Source: Phytophthora colocasiae
Taxonomy: Eukaryota; Oomycota; Peronosporomycetes; Peronosporales; Peronosporaceae
Assembly: GCA_018806915.1 (NCBI GenBank)
Contig: JAGKQI010000058.1
Location: 310,001-374,000, forward strand
DNA length: 64,000 bases
Reading direction: 5' to 3'
Below the pieces are notes generated by a model. That model was given only the letters and a program-made list of their open reading frames with translations, was not told where the DNA came from and searched no databases. A program made the position numbers and the translations under genes. Each line of letters opens with the position of its first letter. The stretch's first letter is position 1. Shown one piece after another: positions 55,048 to 64,000 of the stretch.

Positions 55048-55687
55048 GTATTTTGATGCCGGTTCAAACGATTTTATCATAATCTCGACGGTGATGAGAA
55101 TGTGAGAACCTCACGTGTGTGGAAAAGAATTTTTGGCTCAAATATGAAGGTTGAACTACGTGTAGTTGTCAGACTTTGCATTCTTGCCTCGGTACGGTAC
55201 GTGAATAAGGCTTGGCGATAAATAAAGTCATGTGCGATTGAGCTGTGAGTTGCTCAGTCGTTTTTTTAGGTAGAAAATCTTTTAAGAACATGTGCTCCAA
55301 GCCAATCTCTTCCGCCACCGGAAAAAAACTACTGTACATGCATCCTACAATGTCATTTCGCTACTACTAAGCGAATAGATTCCTGATATTGCTGGATGAA
55401 GTGACGCCCATCAGTCCAATAATGAGTGTAAACCACCTGGACCGAATTCATTCCCTGTTGCTTCCAAATGCGTTTATGATCGGTACATATGCACTTTGTT
55501 ATTTTGCTTGGTAGGTGGGAACATTGTATACGCACCGCCAGGTACATCTCCAGCGCAACTTATATAGCGGCGGCACTGCCAATATAACTGGCACCCCCCA
55601 GTTCCTCTGTACTGTAGGAACAGAAGAACCAAGCACCTAGGTCAATCTAGCCACGACTATGAGCTACTCGCAACATCGTACGTACAT
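55048..55687. other. Intergenic between ZIP pseudogene and MetAP1 copy B
   Basis: No gene is supported. Short open frames on the minus strand (for example 55353-55547) do not resemble known proteins. Confidence 0.4.
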
Positions 55688-56824
55688 TTACGGTCGGTGC
55701 ACCTTGGCAAAATCCCACTCCATCACAGGTTCATTCTCGCGCGCAGTAAGGATTTCGTACCCAGTCTCCGTCACAAGGAACGTGTGTTCGAACTGCGCCG
55801 AACGTAAACCATCCTGCGTCACGGCAGTCCAATCGTCCGGCCACGTCTTGTCACGCCACGTGCCCATATTGATCATAGGCTCAATGGTGAAGATCATGCC
55901 AGGCTTCATGATGCCGACAGCCTTGTTCTTCGCGTAGTGCGGGACATTCGGCGAGCAGTGAAAGAGCGAGCCGATTCCGTGGCCACAGTACGTCTTCACG
56001 ACGGAAAAGTCTTGTGCATTAGCCACCGCAGCAATATGCTTGCCCAGTTCACGGAACATAGTGCCGGGACGCACGAGCTTGGAAGCCACCTCCAGGCTCT
56101 CGAATGCCGTCTTGACCAGGCGCACACCGTCCTCGTCAACATTTCCCACCAGAAACGTGTCATTCAGGTCGCCGTGGTAGCCGTTCTTGTACACCGTCAC
56201 ATCTAGATTCACAATATCTCCGTCCTCAATGGGACGCGAGTCCGGGATGCCGTGGCAAATAACCTCGTTCACCGAAATACAGACAGACTTGGGGAAGTGG
56301 TAGTAGTTCAAAGGCGAAGGGTAGCATTCGCGCTCCATACAAGCTTGGTGCACGATCTTGTCAATTTCGTCACCAGTAATGCCTGGACGCAGAGCCTTTC
56401 CAGCAATGTCCAGTACCTCACGGCCAAGACGACAGGCCTCGCGAATGCCAGCGATCTGCTCAGCCGTGTAAATCGGAATGGCCTTGCTGGCCTGCTGCTC
56501 TGATACGGGAATACCCGTTTCGGCGTAGTCCGGACGCTTGATATGCTCAGACACAGTGCTCATCTCCGATACCTCGCCGGGTCGAAGCTTGCCCGTGAAC
56601 TCGAAGCCGTCGAAAGGTGACGCGTTCTCAGCGCGGGCCTGCTCTTCAGCCAATGCCTGCGTGAACATCTTGTGCAGCGCTTTGTGAGATCCCCAGTAGC
56701 CCTTAAAGCACACCTGCGAGCAGAAGGTACTCATAGCCGGCGGGATGCCCAGCTTCTTGCACGTGGGGCACACGAGCGAGCCGCTCTTGCCGCAGGTTGG
56801 GGTCACACACGGAGCGCCTGTCAT
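55688..56824 (-). CDS. METAP1: Methionine aminopeptidase 1, copy B
   Basis: A single exon, 378 residues, from ATG 56824. It aligns with copy A along its whole length, including the N-terminal C6H2 finger (CVTPTCGKSG...FCSQVCFKGYW) and all five metal ligands. The pocket loop is the standard type, GHGIGSLFHCSPNVPHY. It therefore looks like the canonical ribosome-associated enzyme, while copy A may have shifted specificity. Copies A and B lie about 12 kb apart in opposite orientation. The residue-level differences are many and scattered, so this duplication is much older than the ZIP one. Confidence 0.93.
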   Translation of the reverse strand: MTGAPCVTPTCGKSGSLVCPTCKKLGIPPAMSTFCSQVCFKGYWGSHKALHKMFTQALAEEQARAENASPFDGFEFTGKLRPGEVSEMSTVSEHIKRPDYAETGIPVSEQQASKAIPIYTAEQIAGIREACRLGREVLDIAGKALRPGITGDEIDKIVHQACMERECYPSPLNYYHFPKSVCISVNEVICHGIPDSRPIEDGDIVNLDVTVYKNGYHGDLNDTFLVGNVDEDGVRLVKTAFESLEVASKLVRPGTMFRELGKHIAAVANAQDFSVVKTYCGHGIGSLFHCSPNVPHYAKNKAVGIMKPGMIFTIEPMINMGTWRDKTWPDDWTAVTQDGLRSAQFEHTFLVTETGYEILTARENEPVMEWDFAKVHRP

Positions 56825-57145
56825 CCTGGTCGCTACGTTTCCACTCAAAAAGGCCTGTCACAAAAAAGCATGGTTTACAATTTAGTGTGAAACACATCAT
56901 TCAGAGTGATGGTCATGTTGAAGCAGCGAGAAGTCGCATTCCGCATTGAAGGACCATGCACAAGTATTTGGAGGCTGTGACGCCTGACGGACGTGGGAAT
57001 ATGACGGAGCTACAAGATGAGAAGGACGACGTGCGTGTTGTGTGGATATGGTAGAAAAGAGCGAAAACAACAGCCTAATACTCACTGCGTGGTGGATAAT
57101 TCAGACCCAGGAAGGCAGCATTCGTGTTGCAGACAGTCCTAGCAA
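56825..57145. other. Divergent intergenic region, MetAP1 copy B and K+ channel
   Basis: This region holds a short ORF from ATG 57001 with a GTGCGT donor that may be an upstream exon of the channel, but I could not join it in frame. Otherwise nothing is recognised. Confidence 0.35.
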
Positions 57146-60100
57146 ATGTACACTGGAATTTTGTTATGTTATTACAGTATTATATTGACACTAGGAATAG
57201 TTGAACCCACGTCTAGGTTCGATGTGAGCATCAGTAGTGCTCGGGGTGACAACTTCGGCCGCAATCAAGGGACTGCGGGACAGTCCGTGGCTCAAATTTA
57301 CGTGCCGACTCTGCAGGAACAAGCTCATATTGTTCTGGCTGGACCGTACGGACTGGCACTAGAGATTATCAACTTCGCTCTAAGTATGCTTATCTTCTTC
57401 GCATACATTGCCGAGCTCTACCACAAGGACATTTACTATTCCAACTCGCGCACTGCGGTGGAGATGATTGCAACAACGTTCTTCATTTTCGACTTCAGCG
57501 TTCATCTGTTCGTGGCGGCTGATCCTTGGGCTTACGTCTTTTCAGCTCTTGGCATGATTGACCTTGTGACGATTATCCCATCGCTCATTGTGGTGAGTAC
57601 TATATCCTAGTTTGTCCATTCCCGGTCACTACTGACACACAAGAATCTTTGCAGTTTATTGACCCAGGGAAACGATCAAATCTGATGTTCGTGTTCCGGG
57701 TGCTTCGCATCTTTCGCATCCTCCGCGTTTTACGGATGGCGCACTACATCAAGTTCAAGAAACACGGGTTTGAATACGAGGTACGCCTGGTTTTCATGTC
57801 GGTATACATTAACTTTTTAGTTTTTACTAATGAATTTCGCTTGGTGGATTCAGTTGGGCGTATTCATCCTATCAACTATCGCTGTCATTTTGTGCGCCGC
57901 AGGTATCTTTCAAGCCCTTGAGTCGGATGAGTACGATGAAGACGAGCTGCAGTTCCACAACTCTCTATACTTTGTTCTGGTGACAGTGTCAACAATAGGC
58001 AAGAAGACTTCTTTTCCTGTTTACACGACGTGCTGATGTGCTAATGCGTGATTCCGGCAGGCTATGGAGATATTTCGCCACGGACCTTGCTTGGCCACCT
58101 ATTTGTTATTGTTGCCATCATCGGCATCTTTACGATAATTCCCGCCGAGGTGAATAAGCTTAACGCGCTCGCAAAGCAGAGCAACTCGTGGGATAAGGAA
58201 GTAGCGGTCAAGTCCTCTGGACATGTCATCGTTTCAGGGTATAACTTATCAGCCACTACTGTTTTGGAGTTTCTTCAAGAGTTTTATCATCCTAGCCGTG
58301 GCTCAATCCACTTGGATGTGGTATTTGTCAGCGATGACGCACCGTCGCCAGAGCTACTTTCCATCCTCGAAAAGCAGAAGTACCGACGGCGAACAAACTA
58401 TATTCGCGGAAGTTTGATGAAGGAGAGGGACCAGTATCGAGTAAAGATGGCATCTGCGACAGCAGTCTTTTTCTTGGCTATCAACCGGCACGAACCAGCC
58501 CAGCAAGACGCAGCAACTATCCTGCACGCAGTGGCTATTCGAAACTACGCGGATAGTTGTGGACAACACGTGGACATTTATGTGCAGTTGCTATCGCGCG
58601 TATATGAATACGAAATATCGTCGATGTTACTTGGTGCTACCATTACGAAGACTTCTGGCGTGAAGGATATGCTTCTTGCTCGAGCTGCTGTGTGTCCAGG
58701 CTCGAGTACCCTTATTTTGAACCTAATCCGCTCGTATCATTTAGGCCAATATGCAAAGCGACGGAAATGGGGTAAAGCGTGGATCCATGAGGTACGCGAA
58801 CTTATACTATTCTGCCGAAGCTGGTACTTATTGTACCGTGTAATGCTACATGTAGTATTTGGATGGGTTGACGTACCAGGTTTTCCCGATGATCTTTTCG
58901 TCACGGTTTGGCCATCAAAAGTTTGGCGTCGTAGCTCGCCACATCTACGAAAACTATGGGGCATTGCTCATATCCATCTTCAACCGAAACACGAACCAAG
59001 ATGCTTTTACAAGGGACTGCAGTGTCCAATTGGCGCCGTTTGGCTCCTTCATTCGTGAAGGGTGAGCATCGTTGGAAAGATTGTTGCATGGATCGCTGAC
59101 TTTATCTCTTGATTGGTAACAGGGATATTGGATTTGTCATCGCTAGAACTGCTTCCGACGTTATTCGTATTGTCAACTCGTATGGATATTGGGAAGGCGT
59201 CGAAGAAAATCTCAGAGCGTCAGCAAGTTTGTTGGCAACGCCTGTACGAGTTTCGTCAGATTCGCTTTGGCGGCGATCACCTCGCCATCGCTTTCATCCA
59301 ACAGCAAGATCGGCTTCAGTTCGAAATATTCGGTTAGATCTGGCAGATCAAGCTGATGATAACCGATGGAGAAGCCCAGCAACCACGGAGGAAACGTCAA
59401 ACGAGCCGATGGTTAAAACCTGCGATGCTCCAGCCTCAGACTTGCCTGCGCACATAAAAGCAAAACCTCCAGTGAATCGTATTAGCCGAGTTCATTCCAT
59501 GCCATCGGAGGTAAGCTCTCCATCAAGTGGAAGTTCAATGTGTGCTGCTATCAAATCTAAAGACACGACGAAAATTCAAGCAGCATTCGAACGAGATCAC
59601 TATCGATCGAACGTGGTAGACCAGTCGGACCACTACGTTATTTGCTCAAGAAGCCTATCAGATGCAGTGTCTATTGCTAGTCTGCTACGACAGTACGCTC
59701 AACAGGAGCAAAAGCGCAAAGCACCTGATGAAGGATTTCGATCCACTGAAGAGATACGAATTGTTTTCTTGATGGCGTATAAACCAACAGCACGGGATCT
59801 ACTGATGGTGGCAGAAGAACGCTCAGCTCATTTGCTACGAAACGTGACTGTTGTGGTGGGAACTCCTGTACGAACACAAGACCTGTTGCGTGTTGAAGCT
59901 TCCAAGGCTAGACGAGTCGTGATTCTGCCTCTGGACAAGAGTGTATCAAGAGAAGCAGACCAACTGGCTTCCACTTATGAAGTATCCGAATTCGGTCTAA
60001 GCGGGCAAAGCACGTGGACAGATGACGAGCGTTTAGCTGATTTCGGGGTGGTCTGTTCGTTGTTGGCAGTTGAAATTGCCAGTCAGGGGGGTGCTACTTG

Positions 60101-60866
60101 TAGACGCGTGTCGCCCAGAAACCAACGCCGACAAAGCAGTAGACTTGAAATTGATGTCGGTGCTTCTCCAGCAACAAACGTCTCTTTCACTCGTGAATTG
60201 GAGCAAGGTATTCCATTGGAAAGTGCGAAACTCAGAGCGTTGGGACGATTTCCTGGTCTAGATCCGGGTATCTTTCGTGAGAGATCTGATGTTATTGATA
60301 CCGCACTGCAGCAATTCGAAACCCCGCTTATGGAAGTTGAGCGGAAGATCACCACCGGTAGCTCAAACGCAGCAACTGGAAACACGCTTTCGGTGTTACA
60401 TTACGCTTGCAACGCGAAACTCTGTCGCCCATGCGACGAAGCTGTCCAAGATGAGTTTCCGTCTCTAACACCTTCGTTTGCGGGCGGTAGCATCTTCCTG
60501 TCGAGTTTGCTGAACCGTATTGTGTGTCAAGCCTTTTATAACCCTTACATTATGGAAGTGATTGAAGCATTGGCAAACGGAAGTGACTTGAGTAAGACCG
60601 AGATTCATAGGGGTTCGACGTCAAGTGGAGCACCATCAACTAGCAACATCCCTCATCGGCGGCTATTCGACGTGGAAATTGACGATGAATTTGTTGGTGA
60701 AGTCTTTATCGATGTTTTCCTCGACTACATATCCAGAGAGATGCTCGTGATCGGAGTGATGCGGCATACATGTCCAGAATTGGACAACCTGCTGCCATTT
60801 GTATACACTTGCCCTCCTTCATCACTGGTAATGCATTCAAAAGATCGTCTTTTCGTGCTTGGTTGA
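57146..60866 (+). CDS. Slo/BK-type potassium channel
   Basis: Six exons: 57146-57592, 57655-57780, 57854-57998, 58061-58791, 58880-59061, 59123-60866; 1124 residues. Spans S1-S4 (about 65-185) include an Arg-rich S4, FRVLRIFRILRVLRM. The pore has TVSTIGYGD, then S6. Two RCK gating domains follow: RCK1 from GHVIVSGYNLSATTVLEF, RCK2 from HYVICSRSLSDAVSIA, ending with FYNPYIMEVIEAL as in Slo channels. RCK domains bind Ca2+ or other ligands to open the pore. No clear Asp-rich calcium bowl was seen. The intron inside the selectivity filter (57999-58060) has a GC-AG ending. The N-terminus is uncertain; ATG 57146 may not be the true start. Confidence 0.85.
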
Positions 60867-60958
60867 ACGGATATCTACGGCAAGAAAAAATGGTAGGCAT
60901 AAATCAATGAGGCATGTTGCTTTATACTACTAGTAACGACTAAAACTCTCCTGTCGTT

Positions 60959-62926
60959 TTATCTTTTCCTCGTCGCGGCAGCTCGGGATCCCGGCTTTGG
61001 AGCTGATGCCCGCTTGGAATTTGCCTTGATGCTGTCACGCTGCGACTTTTCTCTGCAGAAATTAATGTGGCGCTCAGCAGCTTTTTCGTTAAAGCGACGA
61101 CTACAATATTCGCACTGAATGAGACTTGGATCAGGAGCGGAAGGCATCACTGGAGGCAGTTCTTTTCCTTCCTTGAGTGCCATCGTTACGTCACGACTAG
61201 CCTTCATGGCATTTCGGAACATTTCACTCTTTTGCTTCCAGTCTGCAGTATTCTTCACTTTAATCGGCTGCTCCGTAGCTGACAACGGGGCTTTTCGTCC
61301 CCCACCAGAAGTTTTTGCCTTGGCTTTCGCCTCTCTCGCCAATTTTTCTGCATCTGTCCCTTCCAGGCGCTTAGCGGCCATGTTGAACACCTTTCGTTGT
61401 CCAGAGAAAACCTTCTCACAGATCTTTTGATGTTTGGTAAATGATGCGATGTTGAATTTTCGACTGCAGTTGTGGCATTGCTCCATTTGTTCTGCGCCAT
61501 CACCATACTCATCCTAAAATCCAACAGCAAGTTAGTAGTGCCCGTATATGGCAGTCACACATTGTCGCTCACAAGTTCATCGGGCAGATTGAACCCCGTT
61601 GAGATCGGAGCTGGATACCGAATTTCCCCATTAGCCTCCTCAAGATTTTGTAAAGGTGCTTTACGCCTACCGGGAGCAGCTTGGACTGCCGTTTGAGCGG
61701 GAGCTCGTCGTGACACAACTGACTGTCGAGGTGGCGGAGTTGGTATATCTCGGATCGTAGGCGTTGGCGATGGAAGTCGCGCAGAGTGGACGACAGCACT
61801 GGGTGTATTCTTCTCCACAAACAACGAGGCCTGGTTGGTAGGTGCACTCCTCGCTTTTCGACGAGACATTTTGGACTTGAGCAGCATCAACGAGTTCTGA
61901 ATCAAGTAGAAAGAGTTAGTGAACGACATTGAAAGCAAACAAGCAGATGAACATACCCCCATTTCGTTCTGTGCTGTTGGAGTGTTGTCTCTGTATGGAT
62001 CACTTGATGACGTTGCTTTTGGTTCCCTCCGACGAGTAGGTTCTTCCACAGCATTGAAACTATTTGCACCACTCGGGGCAAGACCACCATCACATTTTGG
62101 GCAGCCACAACTGGAATTCCGTAAACATGGTCCGGTGTGCTTGCCTGTTCGTTGTGGTGCTAGTGTTTTCCGGATTGGGAGGTCTTCAATCTCGCGTCCT
62201 GTTGCTCGCTTAACTTCTCGGAACAAAGTGTCATGCTCTAAGTCAATTCCAGCTTCTCATTAGACCAGCATGGTAATCGAAGTGATCAGCATGTTGTGCA
62301 TACCTGGTTCAAGTGGCATCACATTCAAAGAGGCCACCTGCTGCTGTGGAGTTGAAGGAGCTTTCTTCGGGTATCTGTGCGATAAGTTGTCCAGGGCATC
62401 GTTTCCATAACCTGTCGAGTTGCCCTGGTTGTTGTTGTTCCGGTACGCCATACTGTCCGATGATAAGGACCTAGAAGTTGGGTCAGCCTCTTCACGAGAG
62501 CCTGGTGGTGTCGGGTGGTTTCGTGCTCTCGGGTTTACTCTGTACGACATCCATATTCAGCAGGAACTTCCAGGCAACACTACAATGAGGGACGTACTTT
62601 GGGACAAAAGTGTGCTCGTCAGAGAAAACGCCACGCTGTCGCTGCTCTCGAATTTCTTTAGCTCGCTCCTTCTTCTCTAGCTGCCGCTTGGCATAATCCG
62701 TTGGGTTACACCGCAAGCGAGTAGCAGACTGCTGCATTAAGATCTGCAGTGACTATTAGAATAACGACAGTCACACTGGAATTCGGGAAACAAGAAACCC
62801 ACTAGGAACGCGCAATGATGTAGAGCTGGGCCAGGAATCGAGCCGAGCAGTTGTGCAGACCTTGTTCGCGGTTTTAGCTTCCAGCTCAACAACGCACAAC
62901 GGACTCCATGAACGATCTTCAGGCAT
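60959..62926 (-). CDS. C2HC zinc-finger protein (ZC2HC1-like)
   Basis: Core exons: 62598-62743, 62304-62539, 62? splice to 62255-61957, then 61561-61896 and 60959-61513. The third exon is therefore 61957-62255. From ATG 62737 this gives 521 residues. An optional first exon 62861-62926 (donor GTCTGC) would add 24. Near the C-terminus are two C2HC fingers of the FAM164/ZC2HC1 type: CHNCSRKFNIASFTKHQKIC and CEYCSRRFNEKAAERHINFC. A Cys cluster (CLRNSSCGCPKC) lies at about 155. The N-terminal helix KRQLEKKERAKEIREQ and the rest are disordered and basic. ZC2HC1 function is poorly known. It is convergent with the K+ channel, with 92 bp between. Confidence 0.75.
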
Positions 62927-62991
62927 TGCTATTGATATCGCTTCGCATCCGTTATGGCGTGACCCACGTAATAATAGGTGAGTCAAGGGAT

Positions 62992-64000
62992 CTATTGCTC
63001 TCCAACAACTTCACGAACCCACGGTTGCGTGAATACCTGGGGACGAGGGATAGTAAACTCATCCAGTTCGGTCTCAGCCGCTAAAATCTGCCAGAATGAG
63101 TTAGTAGAAATCCATGAAAATACAAATTCTGACCAGAACTGCGAACCTCTTCATCAGCCAGCTGCGACTTCTTCACATCTGCCAGGAATCCACACGGATC
63201 TTGTGCGAACTGGTCCATCCATTCCTTTTTCAGCGTGTAACTTTGCAAACGCTCCAGGATATCCACTTCTTGCTCCTTGAGCAGCGTCAGCTCCTTCTTT
63301 TGGTCCTGCTGAAGCTCTTCGCATTCCTTGAGTGCAATGGCTCGAGCTTTATCAAGATCTGATGTGGCTGCAACTGAAATGTCGAAGAACTTCTCGTCCA
63401 GCAATTCAGAATCGCATGCAGACGAGAGGCTCAAGGTGTACTCGAGGTCGATTGCGTTAACCGGCGAAAGGTGCTGCTTGAGCGCCACGATAATTGACGT
63501 GAATGGTAGTGACACACACTTGAGCACCTCTACCAGTCTATCGTCACACCGAACCACACGACAGTCATCTTCTTTGATGAGATTGCGCAGCTTGATGTAC
63601 TCCCACATCGCCAGTACGATGTCTTTCTTCGTGTACGCCTTCGCAGGACCCAAGTATTGACCAATCGCTGCTGTCAGTTCGGCCGAAATCGTGAAGCGTT
63701 CGGGTGTCTGCGCCGGTAGCAGCTTGATCTTCACCGTGTGTGCCGTGTTTCCAGTTCTTGACACCTCAATCCCGTCCACATCGTGGCTCGCCTTCTGGAA
63801 ACTTGTCCACTACAACAACACCAGTGTTAAAACTTGTTTTTAATCCTAAATAAATATGCAAGAAGAAGAATACACCTCAATCACATGATCCGAGTACAAA
63901 TGCGGGTCCAGTTCGATCGACGCCTTGCGAAAGTAGCTCGAGAATTTCTACACCATTGACATCGCCTTGTTAGCGTCCAATTCACCCAAAATAATATTAT
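62992..64000 (-). CDS. SMARCD: SWI/SNF subunit BAF60/SMARCD, 3' part (runs off the right edge)
   Basis: Visible exons: 63876-63947, 63147-63809, 62992-63087; the 5' part lies beyond the window. BAF60 proteins link SWI/SNF remodellers to transcription factors. Exon 63876-63947 reads SSYFRKASIELDPHLYSDHVIE, a family block. The next begins WTSFQKA and holds a SWIB/MDM2 domain: FTISAELTAAIGQYLG, AYTKKDIVLAMWEYIK, NLIKEDD, RCDDRLVEVL. A coiled coil follows (QQDQKKELTLLKEQEVDILE), and the protein ends FTQPWVREVVGEQ, like the QPW-EAV ending of SMARCD. Introns are 59-66 nt. Bases 63948-64000 are intron with a CTAAC branch site. Confidence 0.85.

Overview
The window is nuclear DNA of an oomycete, most like Phytophthora or a close peronosporalean. 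The evidence is compact genes on both strands, short GT-AG introns (mostly 57-80 nt, usually none to seven per gene), intergenic gaps often under 200 bp, balanced base composition, oomycete-style bZIP chemistry, a Slo-type K+ channel and decayed DNA transposons. This call rests on gene style and content; no marker gene was compared. All exon-intron models were built by hand from reading frame, splice consensus and protein-family continuity.

Layout. 1-4.4 kb is repeat-rich and gene-poor: short direct repeats, a broken PIF/Harbinger transposase with a Myb-like accessory ORF, a 23-bp palindromic tandem repeat and a 646-bp MITE with TA target-site duplication. 4.4-24.8 kb holds golgin-84, an unknown protein, a RUN-RhoGAP-ELMO protein, a divergent pair (basic coiled-coil protein and TRIP4/ASC-1-like), a small ORF, an MFS carrier, PIG-T, a CCT-domain regulator, a coiled-coil protein, a DGCR8/Pasha-like WW+dsRBD protein and a PH protein. 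24.9-41.4 kb holds Rpt2, a TEY MAP kinase, DPH1, a variant bZIP factor, ZRANB2, a signal-peptide protein, mitochondrial L1, biotin protein ligase, katanin p60 and an unknown nuclear-type protein. 41.4-57 kb contains a Fanzor/TnpB relic and two duplicated gene pairs: MetAP1 at 43.1 kb (+) and 56.8 kb (-), and between them ZIP zinc transporters at 50.8 kb (intact) and 54.0 kb (frameshifted). TMEM138, EXO1, a RING-H2 ligase, a TLC protein and an HTATSF1-like gene fragment also lie here. 57-64 kb carries a Slo-type potassium channel, a C2HC zinc-finger protein and a BAF60/SMARCD subunit that runs off the right edge.

How the genes relate. Most are independent housekeeping genes. Close divergent pairs may share promoters: 10831/11399, TMEM138/EXO1, and the signal-peptide gene/MRPL1. 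E2F-like sites sit just upstream of EXO1 and the RING gene. TMEM138 and katanin p60 fit a zoosporic, ciliated life stage. The most notable gene is the DGCR8-like protein at 21.8-23.7 kb. DGCR8/Pasha is the Drosha partner of animal microRNA processing, and a WW-plus-dsRBD homologue in an oomycete is unexpected.
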